A DNA stretch of 64,000 nucleotides from positions 434,001 through 498,000 of the forward strand of contig NZ_JBHSAF010000001.1 in NCBI RefSeq assembly GCF_042649925.1. Reading direction: 5' to 3'. The position numbers were made by a program, and so were the translations under genes. Positions 19,101 through 27,193 of the stretch are shown here, one piece after another. Positions within the stretch are counted from its first letter, which is position 1; every line of letters starts with the position of its first letter. The DNA comes from Pseudaeromonas sharmana (GTDB lineage: Bacteria; Pseudomonadota; Gammaproteobacteria; Enterobacterales; Aeromonadaceae). A model generated the notes under the pieces. That model made no database searches. It worked only from the letters and a program-made list of their open reading frames with translations, and was not told the origin of the DNA.

Positions 19101-22005
19101 AGCCGCGGGAACCGTGCTCGTTAACGTCAATGACAGTTATACGCTCAACGACACCGATCGGGATGGCCAGGCAATTCGATACCAGATCACTGGCGGGAAC
19201 GCAGCCGGGTTGTTTGTGATCGACAGTGCAACGGGAGCCATCTCTCTGGCGACGGGTCAGCACCTGGATTATGAGACGGCCCAGCAGCACCAACTGACCG
19301 TGAGTGCCACGGATGGTACGCGGAGTGATACCGCAACCGTGACCATCAATGTGGGTGATAGCAATGACAATGCGCCGACCAGCAGCAATACCATCCTTGA
19401 TCTGGTTGAAGATCTGGGCAATACCAGCTCAGCGTATGCTCTCGGTCTGGCGAATTTTGGTGTCTTCCAGGATCAGGATGCAGGTAATAGTCTGCAAGCT
19501 GTGCGTATCGACGCGCTGCCAGGGAATGGCACCCTCTATCTGGATGGAGTGGCAATCACGACCAGTATGGTCTCGTCCGGTGGCCTGGTTGTCAGCGCGG
19601 CGGATATCAGTGCCGGCAAGCTGACATTTGATCCCACCGATCACAGCGATGTCGACAGCGCAGTGACCTTCCATGTCAGCGATGGCACCAACTGGAGCAG
19701 TCAAAGCTATACCACCACGATCAATCTTGAAGCCGTGGCGGATAAGCCCACCTTGTCGGTGTCGATCTCTTCTGTCACGACAGGCGGGGGGTTGGCACCG
19801 GACGAGACGCAAAAAGGCAATGGCCTGACACTCAACTACTACGATAATGTGGCGGGGCTCAATACCGGCAATGCGTCTTCTACTACCAGAGTGGAGTCGG
19901 TTCTGGAGTCTACGACTCCGACCTCGCAAACTGTCGCTACCAACTTGGGGACTCGACTCGATGTCCCTGAAGATGATGCCTACAGTGCCAATGGGCTGAT
20001 CTATCTGGAGGCAGGGCACACCTATACCTTTACCGGCTATCATGACGACACCCTGAGGCTGGAAATCGGCGGTACCGCCATCATAGCGGTTGGCTACAAC
20101 CATTGGGGGAACTATACCGCCAGTTATGTGCCGGCGGTCAGTGGTTACTACTCGTTCGAGATGTTTGCCTACAACGGCAATAATGTTGGAGCCATCTCGG
20201 TCATGGTATCGGTAGACTCTGGCGCGGCGGTTGATCTGTCGACCAGCAACATCCCGCTCTATACCGATATCAGCCAGGTTGATGCGCTGGGATTGCAACA
20301 TGCCGGCATGACGTCGGTGGGTGATGGTGGCTATTACGCCTCAACCTATAACCACGGCATGGTCGGTACCACGATTCATCTTGCCTCCATTTCCGCGACC
20401 ACGGCAGATACCGATGGTTCCGAAACGCTGACACTGGTCGTCAGCGCCCTGCCTGAGGGCAGTGTGCTTTCTGATGGTACTCATACCTTTGTGGCCACCA
20501 CCGCAGACAGTGCTGTGGATATTACCCAATGGGATGGCTCAGCCTTGTTGTTTACCCCGCCACTGGGCTTTACCGGTACCGTGGATATGGTGGTGACGGC
20601 GACTACCACAGAAGCAGCCAATGGTTCCCAGTCTTCAACCCAGAGCACCTTGACGGTAACGGTCGATGCGGACTCCATTCAGACATTGAATGCCAGCTAT
20701 ACCGCCGTCGCGACGTCGGCGATGGGGTTAAGTGGCGAATACTACGGCTATAACGACAGTGCTTCGCCCGGTAACAATTACCAAAAAGAGAGTGGTGACG
20801 GCTCGGTTGGCAATCTCGATAGTGTCAGCGATGCCAGCCGTATTATTTTTACCCGGACCGGCATCACGATTGGGGCCAGCAATCCCGTCGCGGCCAGTGA
20901 TTCCAGTATGGATGCACGCTTCGTTGCGACCAGCCTGAACTATGGCAGTGTCACCAGCGGTAACCTGGGCGCCTCGGCCCAGACGCTGTACTACAAGAAC
21001 GTCACATCCGGCAATCTGTACAACTTCCTGCATAACAGTGGCAACGGGCACGATGCCTCGTCTTTGTATGCGACCAACAACTATGGCAATACCACGGATG
21101 CGATCATTCGAATTCTGGGGTCGGTCTATTTTGGTGAAGGAAGTTACCAGTTCAAGGTGACGGCGGATGACGGCTACAAGGTCTATATCGATGGCGTCGA
21201 GGTTGTTACCTATGATGGTAATGTGGCGACGGCCACCACGACAGGGGCGAGTGTCTCCCTGTCCGAAGGTTTGCATCAGGTAGAAATTGTCTACTGGGAT
21301 CAAGGTGGTGCGGCAAACTTCAGCATGTCTTACAAAGAGACAGCGGATAGCAGTTGGTCTCAATTCAACAGCAGTAACCTGTTGATGTTGCAAGAGGGCT
21401 ACACCCTGAGTGACTTGCAGGATGTCGTTCAGGACAGCACGGGAACCTGGATGATTCGAACCGGCGAATCGGTCACAGGTACCACGGGGCAGGACTTGAT
21501 CACGGGTAGCGAGGGTCGGGACATCATCCATGGCGCCGCAGGCAATGACGTGCTGCAAGGCGGCGGTGCGGCAGACCAGCTGTATGGGGACTTGGGCAAC
21601 GACATTCTGGTGGGGGGAGAAGGCAGTGACACCCTGACAGGTGGCGGTGGTAAGGACATCTTCTCATGGCAGCAGGGTGATCAGGGCAGTGCATTAACGC
21701 TGGCCACCGATCACATCACCGATTTTGACAAGAGTGCGGATGTCATCGATATCAGTGACTTACTGGATCATGGTGGTGATAAGAGTGCGGATGTGCTCAA
21801 GTCCTACCTCTCGATTGGTGCCGACAATAACAATGTCACGATCGAGATTCACGATCCAGAAGGGACGGGAGCGGCAGGTGCCGTGGTCGAGAAGATTGTG
21901 CTCGATAATGTCAGCTTCAGCGATATCACGGGCTCCAGCAGCAGTACCGCGGATCAGGTGTTGAATTACATGCTGAACAACGGCTTGCTGGATATCGATA
22001 AATAA
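13105..22005 (+). CDS. Giant LapA-type RTX adhesin with LapG-cleavable retention module
   Basis: 2966 residues as assembled, 25 of them unknown (N-run). Domains in order: retention module (1-110) ending with the LapG-type site TAAG at 102-105; Ser/Thr/Gly linker (110-166); eight 91-residue Big_9/cadherin-like repeats (167-894); ten 99-residue repeats of the same broad class (895-1880); two cadherin-type domains (1881-2090); a further beta domain; two PA14-like domains (about 2225-2380 and 2540-2760), each with an Asp-Asp pair (GYHDDT, TADDGYK); RTX nonapeptides (about 2790-2850, GNDVLQGGG, GNDILVGGE); and a C-terminal type I secretion signal. Exported by the adjacent lapBCE and held in the outer membrane until LapG cuts it. 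Start ATG 13105 follows CAGGGATC; ATG 13141 is possible. Confidence 0.95.
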   Translation: MKQIICAQEVVVMSLTSKAFIVQEDGSLRALAVGARIPAGAMIQLADEADIRTAPVDAQAEARAETQGQVLAQAQTDVLSDVEKLQQALLNGEDPTKQFEATAAGGATGGGDGSGSGNEGYITVERTGDSTLATAGYDTDTSDTVTTTSTTEFSGTTVTSEAENQAPTTGDVALNTAEDTPVSGSVVASDLDGDNLSYALGTAPANGSVTLNADGTFTYTPASNFNGNDSFTVTISDGNGGTTTSTVSIGVSPVNDAPTTGDVALNTAEDSPVSGSVVASDLDGDNMNYALGTAPANGSVTLNADGTFTYTPASNFNGNDSFTVTISDGNGGTTTSTVSIGVSPVNDAPTTGDVALNTAEDTPVSGSVVASDLDGDSLSYALGTAPANGSVTLNADGTFTYTPASNFNGNDSFTVTISDGNGGTTTSTVSIGVSPVNDAPATGDLALNTAEDTPVSGSVVASDLDGDNLGYALGTAPANGSVTLNADGTFTYTPASNFNGNDSFTVTISDGNGGTTTSTVSIGVSPVNDAPTTGDVALNTAEDTPVSGSVVASDLDGDSLSYALGTAPANGSVTLNTDGTFTYTPASDFNGNDSFTVTISDGNGGTTTSTVSIGVSPVNDAPTTGDVALNTAEDTPVSGSVVASDLDGDSLSYALGTAPANGSVTLNADGTFTYTPASDFNGNDSFTVIISDGNGGTTTSTVSIGVSSVNDAPTTSDVALNTAEDTPVSGSVVASDLDGDNLSYALGTAPANGSVTLNADGTFTYTPASNFNGNDSFTVTISDGNGGTTTSTVSIGVSPVNDAPTTGDVALNTAEDTPVSGSVVASDLDGDNLSYALGTAPANGSVTLNADGTFTYTPASDFNGNDSFTVTISDGNGGTTTSTVSIGVSPVNDAPVAVADSITVSEGGTATVLVGGAGSVLSNDSDAEQDTLSAILVTGPAHGSLTLNADGTFSYVHDGSETTADSFSYKVNDGTADGNTVTVNIAVSPVNDTPVAVADSITVSEGGTATVLVGGSKNVLSNDSDAEQNSLSAILVTGPAHGSLTLNADGTFSYVHDGSETTADSFSYKVNDGTADGNTVTVNIAVTPVNDAPVAVADSITVAEGGTATVLVGGSKNVLSNDSDAEQDTLSAILVTGPAHGSLTLNADGTFSYVHDGSETTADSFSYKVNDGTADGNTVTVNIAVTPVNDAPVAVADSISVAEGGTVTVLANGAGSVLSNDSDAEQNSLSAILVTGPAHGSLTLNADGTFSYVHDGSETTADSFSYKVNDGTADGNTVTVNIAVTPVNDAPVAVADSITVAEGGTATVLVGGAGSVLSNDSDAEQNSLSAILVTGPAHGSLTLNADGTFSYVHDGSETTADSFSYKVNDGTADGNTVTVNIAVTPVNDAPVAVADSISVAEGGTVTVLANGAGSVLSNDSDAEQNSLSAILVTGPAHGSLTLNADGTFSYVHDGSETTADSFSYKVNDGTADGNTVTVNIAVTPVNDAPVAVADSISVAEGGTVTLLANGAGSVLSNDSDAEQDTLSAILVTGPAHGSLTLNADGTFSYVHDGSETTADSFSYKVNDGTADGNTVTVNIAVTPVNDAPVAVADSITVAEGGTATVLVGGAGSVLSNDSDAEQDTLSAILVTGPAHGSLTLNADGTFSYVHDGSETTADSFSYKVNDGTADGNTVTVNIAVTPVNDAPVAVADSITVSEGGTATVLVGGSKNVLSNDSDAEQDTLSAILVTGPAHGSLTLNADGTFSYVHXXXXXXXXXXXXXXXXXXXXXXXXXXTPVNDAPVAVADSITVAEGGTATVLVGGAGSVLSNDSDAEQNSLSAILVTGPAHGSLTLNADGTFSYVHDGSETTADSFSYKVNDGTADGNTVTVNITVSPVNDTPDIDNSLVSVAEDIPSGTTLVNINDRFTGTDLDRDGQQINYQITAGNEAGLFTINSSTGVITLAAGQHLDYETVPQHVLTVTASDGSLSDTATVTINVGNINDNAPNVLDSSVTVAESTAAGTVLVNVNDSYTLNDTDRDGQAIRYQITGGNAAGLFVIDSATGAISLATGQHLDYETAQQHQLTVSATDGTRSDTATVTINVGDSNDNAPTSSNTILDLVEDLGNTSSAYALGLANFGVFQDQDAGNSLQAVRIDALPGNGTLYLDGVAITTSMVSSGGLVVSAADISAGKLTFDPTDHSDVDSAVTFHVSDGTNWSSQSYTTTINLEAVADKPTLSVSISSVTTGGGLAPDETQKGNGLTLNYYDNVAGLNTGNASSTTRVESVLESTTPTSQTVATNLGTRLDVPEDDAYSANGLIYLEAGHTYTFTGYHDDTLRLEIGGTAIIAVGYNHWGNYTASYVPAVSGYYSFEMFAYNGNNVGAISVMVSVDSGAAVDLSTSNIPLYTDISQVDALGLQHAGMTSVGDGGYYASTYNHGMVGTTIHLASISATTADTDGSETLTLVVSALPEGSVLSDGTHTFVATTADSAVDITQWDGSALLFTPPLGFTGTVDMVVTATTTEAANGSQSSTQSTLTVTVDADSIQTLNASYTAVATSAMGLSGEYYGYNDSASPGNNYQKESGDGSVGNLDSVSDASRIIFTRTGITIGASNPVAASDSSMDARFVATSLNYGSVTSGNLGASAQTLYYKNVTSGNLYNFLHNSGNGHDASSLYATNNYGNTTDAIIRILGSVYFGEGSYQFKVTADDGYKVYIDGVEVVTYDGNVATATTTGASVSLSEGLHQVEIVYWDQGGAANFSMSYKETADSSWSQFNSSNLLMLQEGYTLSDLQDVVQDSTGTWMIRTGESVTGTTGQDLITGSEGRDIIHGAAGNDVLQGGGAADQLYGDLGNDILVGGEGSDTLTGGGGKDIFSWQQGDQGSALTLATDHITDFDKSADVIDISDLLDHGGDKSADVLKSYLSIGADNNNVTIEIHDPEGTGAAGAVVEKIVLDNVSFSDITGSSSSTADQVLNYMLNNGLLDIDK
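13603..15786 (+). repeat. Eight tandem 273-bp repeats (91-residue adhesin domains)
   Basis: Units start every 273 bp from 13603 (codon for Pro in the APTTGDVALN start) to 15786. Each runs from PTTGDVALNTAED to IGVSPVNDA. Units differ by a few bases, for example DGDNLSY, DGDSLSY, DGDNMNY and DGDNLGY variants, consistent with recombination-driven homogenisation. Confidence 0.95.
15787..18744 (+). repeat. Ten tandem 297-bp repeats (99-residue adhesin domains), one broken by Ns
   Basis: Unit starts: 15787, 16084, 16381, 16678, 16975, 17272, 17569, 17866, 18163 and 18448. All steps are 297 bp except the ninth, which is 285 because it contains the N-run. Two sequence types alternate (TVLVGGAGSVL or TVLVGGSKNVL, and TVLANGAGSVL; AEQDTLS versus AEQNSLS), showing past shuffling of blocks. 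Confidence 0.93.
18353..18427. other. Assembly gap of 75 Ns inside the adhesin repeats
   Basis: Positions 18353-18427 are N. The same stretch in the other 297-bp units is 87 bases long, so the placeholder is 12 bases short. It keeps the reading frame only because 12 is a multiple of three. The true gap could be 87 bases or 87 plus whole repeat units. Confidence 0.97.
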
Positions 22006-22025
22006 CGAAGGCGTCACAGATGGCA

Positions 22026-22058
22026 AAACCCGGCTCGAACGAGTCGGGTTTATTTTTG
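22026..22058 (+). terminator. Rho-independent terminator after the adhesin gene
   Basis: AAACCCGGCTCG (22026-22037) pairs with CGAGTCGGGTTT (22040-22051) with one G-U pair, then TATTTTTGTTT. It separates the adhesin transcript from lapB. Confidence 0.88.
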
Positions 22059-22245
22059 TTTATCACCCGGCATTACGCTGGCCGCGTTTATCCTGTCATC
22101 ACGACCTGCCAGTTACGAGTGAACGTGGTAAGGTGGGTTGATCTTTGATTGTCAAATTTATGCTAAGCTATTGTCACAAAAATAAAAATTATATTAAGAA
22201 TCACTGGATTCTGATTACTGTCTAGCTTGTCCGGATGGAGAAAGA

Positions 22246-24390
22246 ATGGAACGCTCCCGGGAACACACCGATCAACTGCTGGAATGTCTGGTCTTTTTGT
22301 CCAAGTTTTACGCGGTGCCGAATAGTCGTGATGCCCTGATTGCAGGTTTGCCACTGGTCGATGGCCGTCTGTCTGTCCCGCTATTTTCACGCGCCGCCGA
22401 GCGGGCCGGGTTTGCTTCGCGTATCTATAACTCGGACATTGCATCCATTTCGGCATTATTGTTGCCATGCATCCTGTTATTGAAGGATGGCGGGGCTTGC
22501 GTTCTGTTGTCGCATGATGAAGCAAGTGGTCAGTGCCAGATCATCTTGCCCTTGCTGGGTGGTGGGCAACAGGAGCTCTCCCTTGAGAGCCTGAATCAAC
22601 AGTATGCCGGCAGCTGCATACTACTGAAGAAGCAGTTCAAGTACGATGCCCGCTCTCCGAAGGTGCTGGAAACCCGTCATGGCCACTGGTTCTGGAGCAC
22701 CTTGCTGGAGTCCAGAGGCATCTACCGTGATGTGTTGATAGCGTCGATCCTGATCAACCTCTTTGCCATCGCCAGCCCGCTCTTCACCATGAATGTCTAT
22801 GACAAGATAGTGCCTAATCTGGCATTTGATTCGTTATGGGTACTGGCGATCGGGGTATCGATCATCTTCCTGTTCGACTTTTTGATGCGGCAACTGCGCA
22901 GCTACTTCATCGATATTGCCGGTAAAAAATCCGACGTCCTGCTGTCGGCAAAGATCTTTGCCAAGGTGATGGGGATTCGAATGGAGGCCAGACCAGCCTC
23001 GACGGGAGCGTTTGCCAAACACTTGCAAGAGTTTGAAGCGATTCGCGAATTCTTCACCTCGGCCACGGTGGCGGCCTTGATTGACCTGCCGTTTGCATTC
23101 TTTTTCCTGCTGATTATCTGGATCTTCGGCGGCTACATGGTGGTCGTTCCGCTGGTTTGTATTGTCTTGCTATCGGTTTACAGCTTCTACATCCAGGAGC
23201 CGCTAAAACGCAGTATCGAAGAGGGCTCACGCCTTGCTTCACAGAAATACGCCAATCTGATTGAAGGTCTCGCCGGGCTGGAAGCGGTCAAGGTATTTGG
23301 TGCCGAGGGCAATTTTCAATACAAATGGGAACAGGCGGTTAGCCACATGGCGAACTGGGGAATCGAAACCCGCCGCATCACGAACCGTATCGCGACCTTG
23401 GCCAGTTTTTGTCAGCAGATGGCCACGGTGGCACTGGTGGTATTGGGTGTATACCTGATTTCGGAAGGTGAGTTGTCCATGGGCGGCATGATCGCTGCCG
23501 TGATGCTCTCGAGCAGGGCCATAGCCCCACTGGTTCAGCTCTCGGTATTGTCTACCCGCTATAACCAGGCCAAGTCAGCGCTGGATATTCTTGGCAAGAT
23601 CATGGATAGCCCAAGCGAACAAGAAGATGACCGGCAGTACATTCAACACACGGTATTGCAGGGGCAAATCGAATTCGACAACGTGACGTTTCGCTATCCC
23701 GATAGCGAACAGGATTCGCTGCGCAACGTCAGCTTGCATATTCGGCCGGGAGAAAAAGTGGCCATTATCGGGCGAGTCGGAGCCGGCAAGACCACGTTGG
23801 AAAAGCTGCTGCTCGGTCTGTATCGACCGCAAAGCGGAGCCATCCGTATCGATGGTTACGATTTGGCCCAGTTACACCCCGCGGTCATCAGACGTAACAT
23901 CGGCTGTGTACCGCAGGACATCACGCTGTTTTTTGGTTCTATTCGCGACAATATCATCGTCGGTAACCCGCTGACCGATGACATGCGGGTCCTGCGAGCC
24001 GCGCGGCGTGGCGGGGTGACGCAATTTACCAATCGTGATCCCAATGGCCTGGAGCGACAGGTTGGTGAAGGAGGGCGGTTGCTATCCGGGGGGCAGCGGC
24101 AGGCCATCGCCTTGTCGCGGGCTTTGCTCAACGATCCGCCTATCTTGTTGCTCGATGAGCCAACCTCCAACATGGATAACCGTTCCGAAGGGTTGGTGAA
24201 AGAGGAACTGGCCCGACTAGGCGCCGATACCACACTGGTTTTGATTACCCACAGAACCACTATGCTGGATGCCGTCGAGCGACTGGTCGTCTTGGACATG
24301 GGCATTGTGGTCGCCGATGGCCCCCGGGATCATGTCTTGCAACTGTTGAAAGAGGGCAAGGTGCGGGCGCGGGAGGGGCAAAATGAGTAA
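22246..24390 (+). CDS. lapB: Type I secretion ABC transporter (LapB/LssB family)
   Basis: 714 residues: an N-terminal C39-like domain (about 1-130) lacking the catalytic cysteine, as expected for adhesin exporters that do not process a leader; a membrane domain with about five or six helices (155-430); and an ATPase domain. Walker A GRVGAGKTT is near residue 508, the ABC signature LLSGGQRQ near 612, Walker B ILLLDEPT near 632, and the switch His in LITHRTT. It powers export of the adjacent RTX adhesin across both membranes with LapC and LapE. ATG follows GGAGAAAGA. It overlaps lapC by 8 bp, indicating one operon. Confidence 0.95.
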   Translation: MERSREHTDQLLECLVFLSKFYAVPNSRDALIAGLPLVDGRLSVPLFSRAAERAGFASRIYNSDIASISALLLPCILLLKDGGACVLLSHDEASGQCQIILPLLGGGQQELSLESLNQQYAGSCILLKKQFKYDARSPKVLETRHGHWFWSTLLESRGIYRDVLIASILINLFAIASPLFTMNVYDKIVPNLAFDSLWVLAIGVSIIFLFDFLMRQLRSYFIDIAGKKSDVLLSAKIFAKVMGIRMEARPASTGAFAKHLQEFEAIREFFTSATVAALIDLPFAFFFLLIIWIFGGYMVVVPLVCIVLLSVYSFYIQEPLKRSIEEGSRLASQKYANLIEGLAGLEAVKVFGAEGNFQYKWEQAVSHMANWGIETRRITNRIATLASFCQQMATVALVVLGVYLISEGELSMGGMIAAVMLSSRAIAPLVQLSVLSTRYNQAKSALDILGKIMDSPSEQEDDRQYIQHTVLQGQIEFDNVTFRYPDSEQDSLRNVSLHIRPGEKVAIIGRVGAGKTTLEKLLLGLYRPQSGAIRIDGYDLAQLHPAVIRRNIGCVPQDITLFFGSIRDNIIVGNPLTDDMRVLRAARRGGVTQFTNRDPNGLERQVGEGGRLLSGGQRQAIALSRALLNDPPILLLDEPTSNMDNRSEGLVKEELARLGADTTLVLITHRTTMLDAVERLVVLDMGIVVADGPRDHVLQLLKEGKVRAREGQNE

Positions 24391-25774
24391 AAAAACCGGT
24401 TTGCCTCATGCCGAGCAGCTGGAGTTTATTGATGACAGCTCAGCGGCCATTTTGCTCAATACCCCCACTCAGGCTCGGATCTTGCTGTGGTGCTGTTTTG
24501 CGTTCTTCGTGGTGGCCATCCTCTGGGCGGGGTGGGCCGAGCTGGACGAGGTGACGTCCGGCCAGGGCAAAGTGATTCCATCCCGACAACTGCAGGTGGT
24601 GCAGAACCTGGAAGGCGGTATCGTCAAGCAGGTGTTTGTCAAAGAAGGGCAGATAGTGCTGCAGGGTCAGGAGCTGATGCAGATTGATGACACCCGTTTT
24701 CGCTCCGATTTTCGCGAGCGCGAGCAGGAGATCATCAGCCTGAAAGGCGATGTCTCCCGACTCAAAGCCGAGCTGGCAAGCCTGAAGGTGAATAACGATG
24801 CCAAGCTCAGTTGGCGAGAGCAGATAGTGGTGGAGTTCGAAACCATCGTCTTCCCGGATAGTTTTGATAACGTATTTCCCGAGGAGGCCAAGCGGCAGAA
24901 TAACGCTTATACGGTGTCCCTGAATAATCTCAATAATGAACTGTCGATTATGGCGCAGCAGATTGAGCAGAAGGAAAACGAGATATTTGAAATCAACAAC
25001 CGTATTCGCACTCTGGGGCGCAGCGTGGATTTGGCAAGCCAGGAATTGGCCATGAATCGACCGCTGGCCAAGGAGGGCATAGTGCCGCGGGTTGAATTGA
25101 TCAAATTGGAACGCCAGGTCAACGAAATGCGTGGCGAATTGGAAAATGCGCGTTTGTTGCTGCCCAAACAAAATGCGTTACTGCGTGAGACCATCCTCAA
25201 ACGCAATGATGTCGCGTTGAAGTTCCGTGTCGATGCACAAAAGGAACTGGATGAAAAACAAAGCAAACTTTCCCAGCTCTCCGAGGGGCAAGTCGGGCTC
25301 AAGGATCGGGTAGAACGCACCAGTGTGCTGTCTCCGGTCAAGGGCACAATCAAGACCATCAAGGTAAATACGGTCGGTGGGGTGGTGCAACCCGGGATGG
25401 ATTTGATTGAGATCGTTCCCATTGAGGACAATTTATTAATTGAAGCCAGAGTGTTGCCAAAAGATATTGCCTTCCTGCGTCCGGGTTTACCGGCGGTAGT
25501 GAAAATTTCGGCCTATGATTTTGCTATCTACGGCGGGCTGAAAGGCACGCTGGAGCATATTAGTGCCGATACGATTCAGGATGAAAAAGGGAATGCGTTT
25601 TACCTGGTTCGTGTTCGGACTGATAAGAGCTATCTTGGCGAAGCCAGTAAACCGATGCCGATCATTCCCGGCATGATGGCCAATGTGGACATCATTACTG
25701 GCAAGAAGAGTGTGTTGGAGTACCTGTTAAAACCCATTCTTCGGGCCAAGCAAAGTGCGCTGAGAGAGCGCTAG
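24383..25774 (+). CDS. lapC: Type I secretion membrane fusion protein (HlyD family, LapC)
   Basis: 463 residues: a short cytoplasmic N-terminus, one membrane helix (about 32-54), a split lipoyl domain (QLQVVQNLEGGIVKQVFVKE at the front, VLSPVKGTIKTIKVNTVGG at the back) separated by a long coiled-coil hairpin (about 105-300), and a C-terminal beta domain. It forms the periplasmic bridge between LapB and LapE. The start lies inside the end of lapB, next to GAGGGGCAAA, so translation is likely coupled. Confidence 0.95.
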   Translation: MSKKTGLPHAEQLEFIDDSSAAILLNTPTQARILLWCCFAFFVVAILWAGWAELDEVTSGQGKVIPSRQLQVVQNLEGGIVKQVFVKEGQIVLQGQELMQIDDTRFRSDFREREQEIISLKGDVSRLKAELASLKVNNDAKLSWREQIVVEFETIVFPDSFDNVFPEEAKRQNNAYTVSLNNLNNELSIMAQQIEQKENEIFEINNRIRTLGRSVDLASQELAMNRPLAKEGIVPRVELIKLERQVNEMRGELENARLLLPKQNALLRETILKRNDVALKFRVDAQKELDEKQSKLSQLSEGQVGLKDRVERTSVLSPVKGTIKTIKVNTVGGVVQPGMDLIEIVPIEDNLLIEARVLPKDIAFLRPGLPAVVKISAYDFAIYGGLKGTLEHISADTIQDEKGNAFYLVRVRTDKSYLGEASKPMPIIPGMMANVDIITGKKSVLEYLLKPILRAKQSALRER

Positions 25775-25798
25775 TTCCAACAATCAAGGAGACTGGAA

Positions 25799-27100
25799 AT
25801 GAAACACAGACTACTGGTCGTGGCGATCGCCGCGGCGCTGGGCTCGATGAGCTCAATAGCCGCAGCCGATAGCCTGGAACAGAGTGTGGCGAACACCTTG
25901 CTGAGTCATCCGCAAATCAAGGAAGCTTACGACCTCTATCAAGCCCGAACCCATCAGGTGGATCAGGCCAGGGCGGGTTATAAGCCCAAGATTGACCTCA
26001 GTGCTGGAGTGGGGCCGGAGTGGATTAAATCGGTTGGTGCTGATGACAGAACCGACTTGACCCGCAAGGATGCCAGTGTGTCGCTCACCCAGATGCTGTT
26101 CGATGGTTTTGATACCAGCAGCAATGTGGACCGTACCACCTCGGAAGCCAAGGCACAAAAGCTGATGCTGATGTCGACTGCGGAAGATGTCGCTCTGCGT
26201 GTGACCGAAGTGTACCTCAACGTGCTCAAGCAGCAGGAAATTTATGAGCTGTCCAAGGAAAACCTGGCAACTCATGAGCAGATCCTGAGCGATATCACCA
26301 AGCGTACGACCTCTGGCGTGGGATCCTCTGCGGACCTGACTCAGATTCAGGGCCGTGTGGCTCGTGCCTACTCGAACATGGCGGCAGCCCAGAACAATCT
26401 GGATGATGCCAAGGCAGAGTTTATCCGGGTAGTGAACAACGAACCTGCCGATCTGATCGAGCCAACGTCCGACAGCGTGACCCTGCCGGCCTCATTGGAT
26501 GATGCACTCAAACAGGCGACCGGCAGCAATCCTGTGCTGCTCTCATCGCTGGAGGATATCGAGGCTGCCAAGTATCAACACGAGGGCGCCAAGGCCAATA
26601 ACTATCCGAAGGTAAATATCGAAGCGGGTCAGAGTTGGTATGACGATGCCGATGGCGCCGAGGGCTCTAAAGATGAAGCCAGCGTCATGCTGCGCGTACG
26701 CTACAACCTCTATAACGGGGGAGCAGACAGCGCCAACATGAAGGCTACTTCAGCACTCTATTCCCAGGCCAAGGACATTCATCTGAATGCCTACCGTCAA
26801 GTTGAAGAGGGCACCCGTCTGGCGTGGCAAGCGTTGCAGACCCTGCGTAACCAGAAGGACTATCAGCAGCAGCACGTCGAGTACAGCTATGAGACGGTCC
26901 GGGCTTACAAACAACAGTTCACCTTGGGGCAACGTACCTTGCTTGACGTGTTGAACACCGAGAACGAATTGTTTGAAGCCAGAACCAGTCTGATCGGTAC
27001 CCAGTATGATGAGCTGTATGCCCAGTATCGGGTGTTGAATGCGACAGGCTCGTTGCTGGACTCACTCAAGGTGCAAAAGCCGGCTGAATGGGCTCAGTAA
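25799..27100 (+). CDS. lapE: TolC-family outer-membrane channel of the adhesin exporter (LapE)
   Basis: 433 residues with a Sec signal (MKHRLLVVAIAAALGS, cut near AAA-DS) and two repeated outer-membrane efflux halves rich in heptad-like helices (LQQ, AYKQQFTLGQRTLLDVLNTE is the family segment). AAGGAG precedes the ATG. It is third in the lapBCE operon. In LapA-type systems the retention module plugs this channel so the adhesin stays attached until LapG cleavage. Confidence 0.95.
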   Translation: MKHRLLVVAIAAALGSMSSIAAADSLEQSVANTLLSHPQIKEAYDLYQARTHQVDQARAGYKPKIDLSAGVGPEWIKSVGADDRTDLTRKDASVSLTQMLFDGFDTSSNVDRTTSEAKAQKLMLMSTAEDVALRVTEVYLNVLKQQEIYELSKENLATHEQILSDITKRTTSGVGSSADLTQIQGRVARAYSNMAAAQNNLDDAKAEFIRVVNNEPADLIEPTSDSVTLPASLDDALKQATGSNPVLLSSLEDIEAAKYQHEGAKANNYPKVNIEAGQSWYDDADGAEGSKDEASVMLRVRYNLYNGGADSANMKATSALYSQAKDIHLNAYRQVEEGTRLAWQALQTLRNQKDYQQQHVEYSYETVRAYKQQFTLGQRTLLDVLNTENELFEARTSLIGTQYDELYAQYRVLNATGSLLDSLKVQKPAEWAQ

Positions 27101-27131
27101 TCTGCGTTAAACGTGTGTATGTGTGTGGTTA

Positions 27132-27160
27132 TGGCAGGTGGTTGACACCTGCCACCCTCT
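27132..27160 (+). terminator. Hairpin between lapE and lapG, possible weak terminator
   Basis: TGGCAGGTG (27132-27140), loop GTTGA, CACCTGCCA (27146-27154), followed by CCCTCTCTTTTG. The stem is perfect but the T-run is interrupted. It may reduce expression of lapGD relative to lapBCE. Confidence 0.5.
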
Positions 27161-27193
27161 CTTTTGCCTGCAAGTTGGCTAACGGAGCCCGCC

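Noticed and set aside
13372..19293. Very long open frame on the minus strand through the adhesin repeats (about 1970 codons)
   Set aside because: It is the antisense shadow of high-GC tandem repeats; it repeats with the same period and has no ribosome site, and the plus-strand protein is unmistakable.
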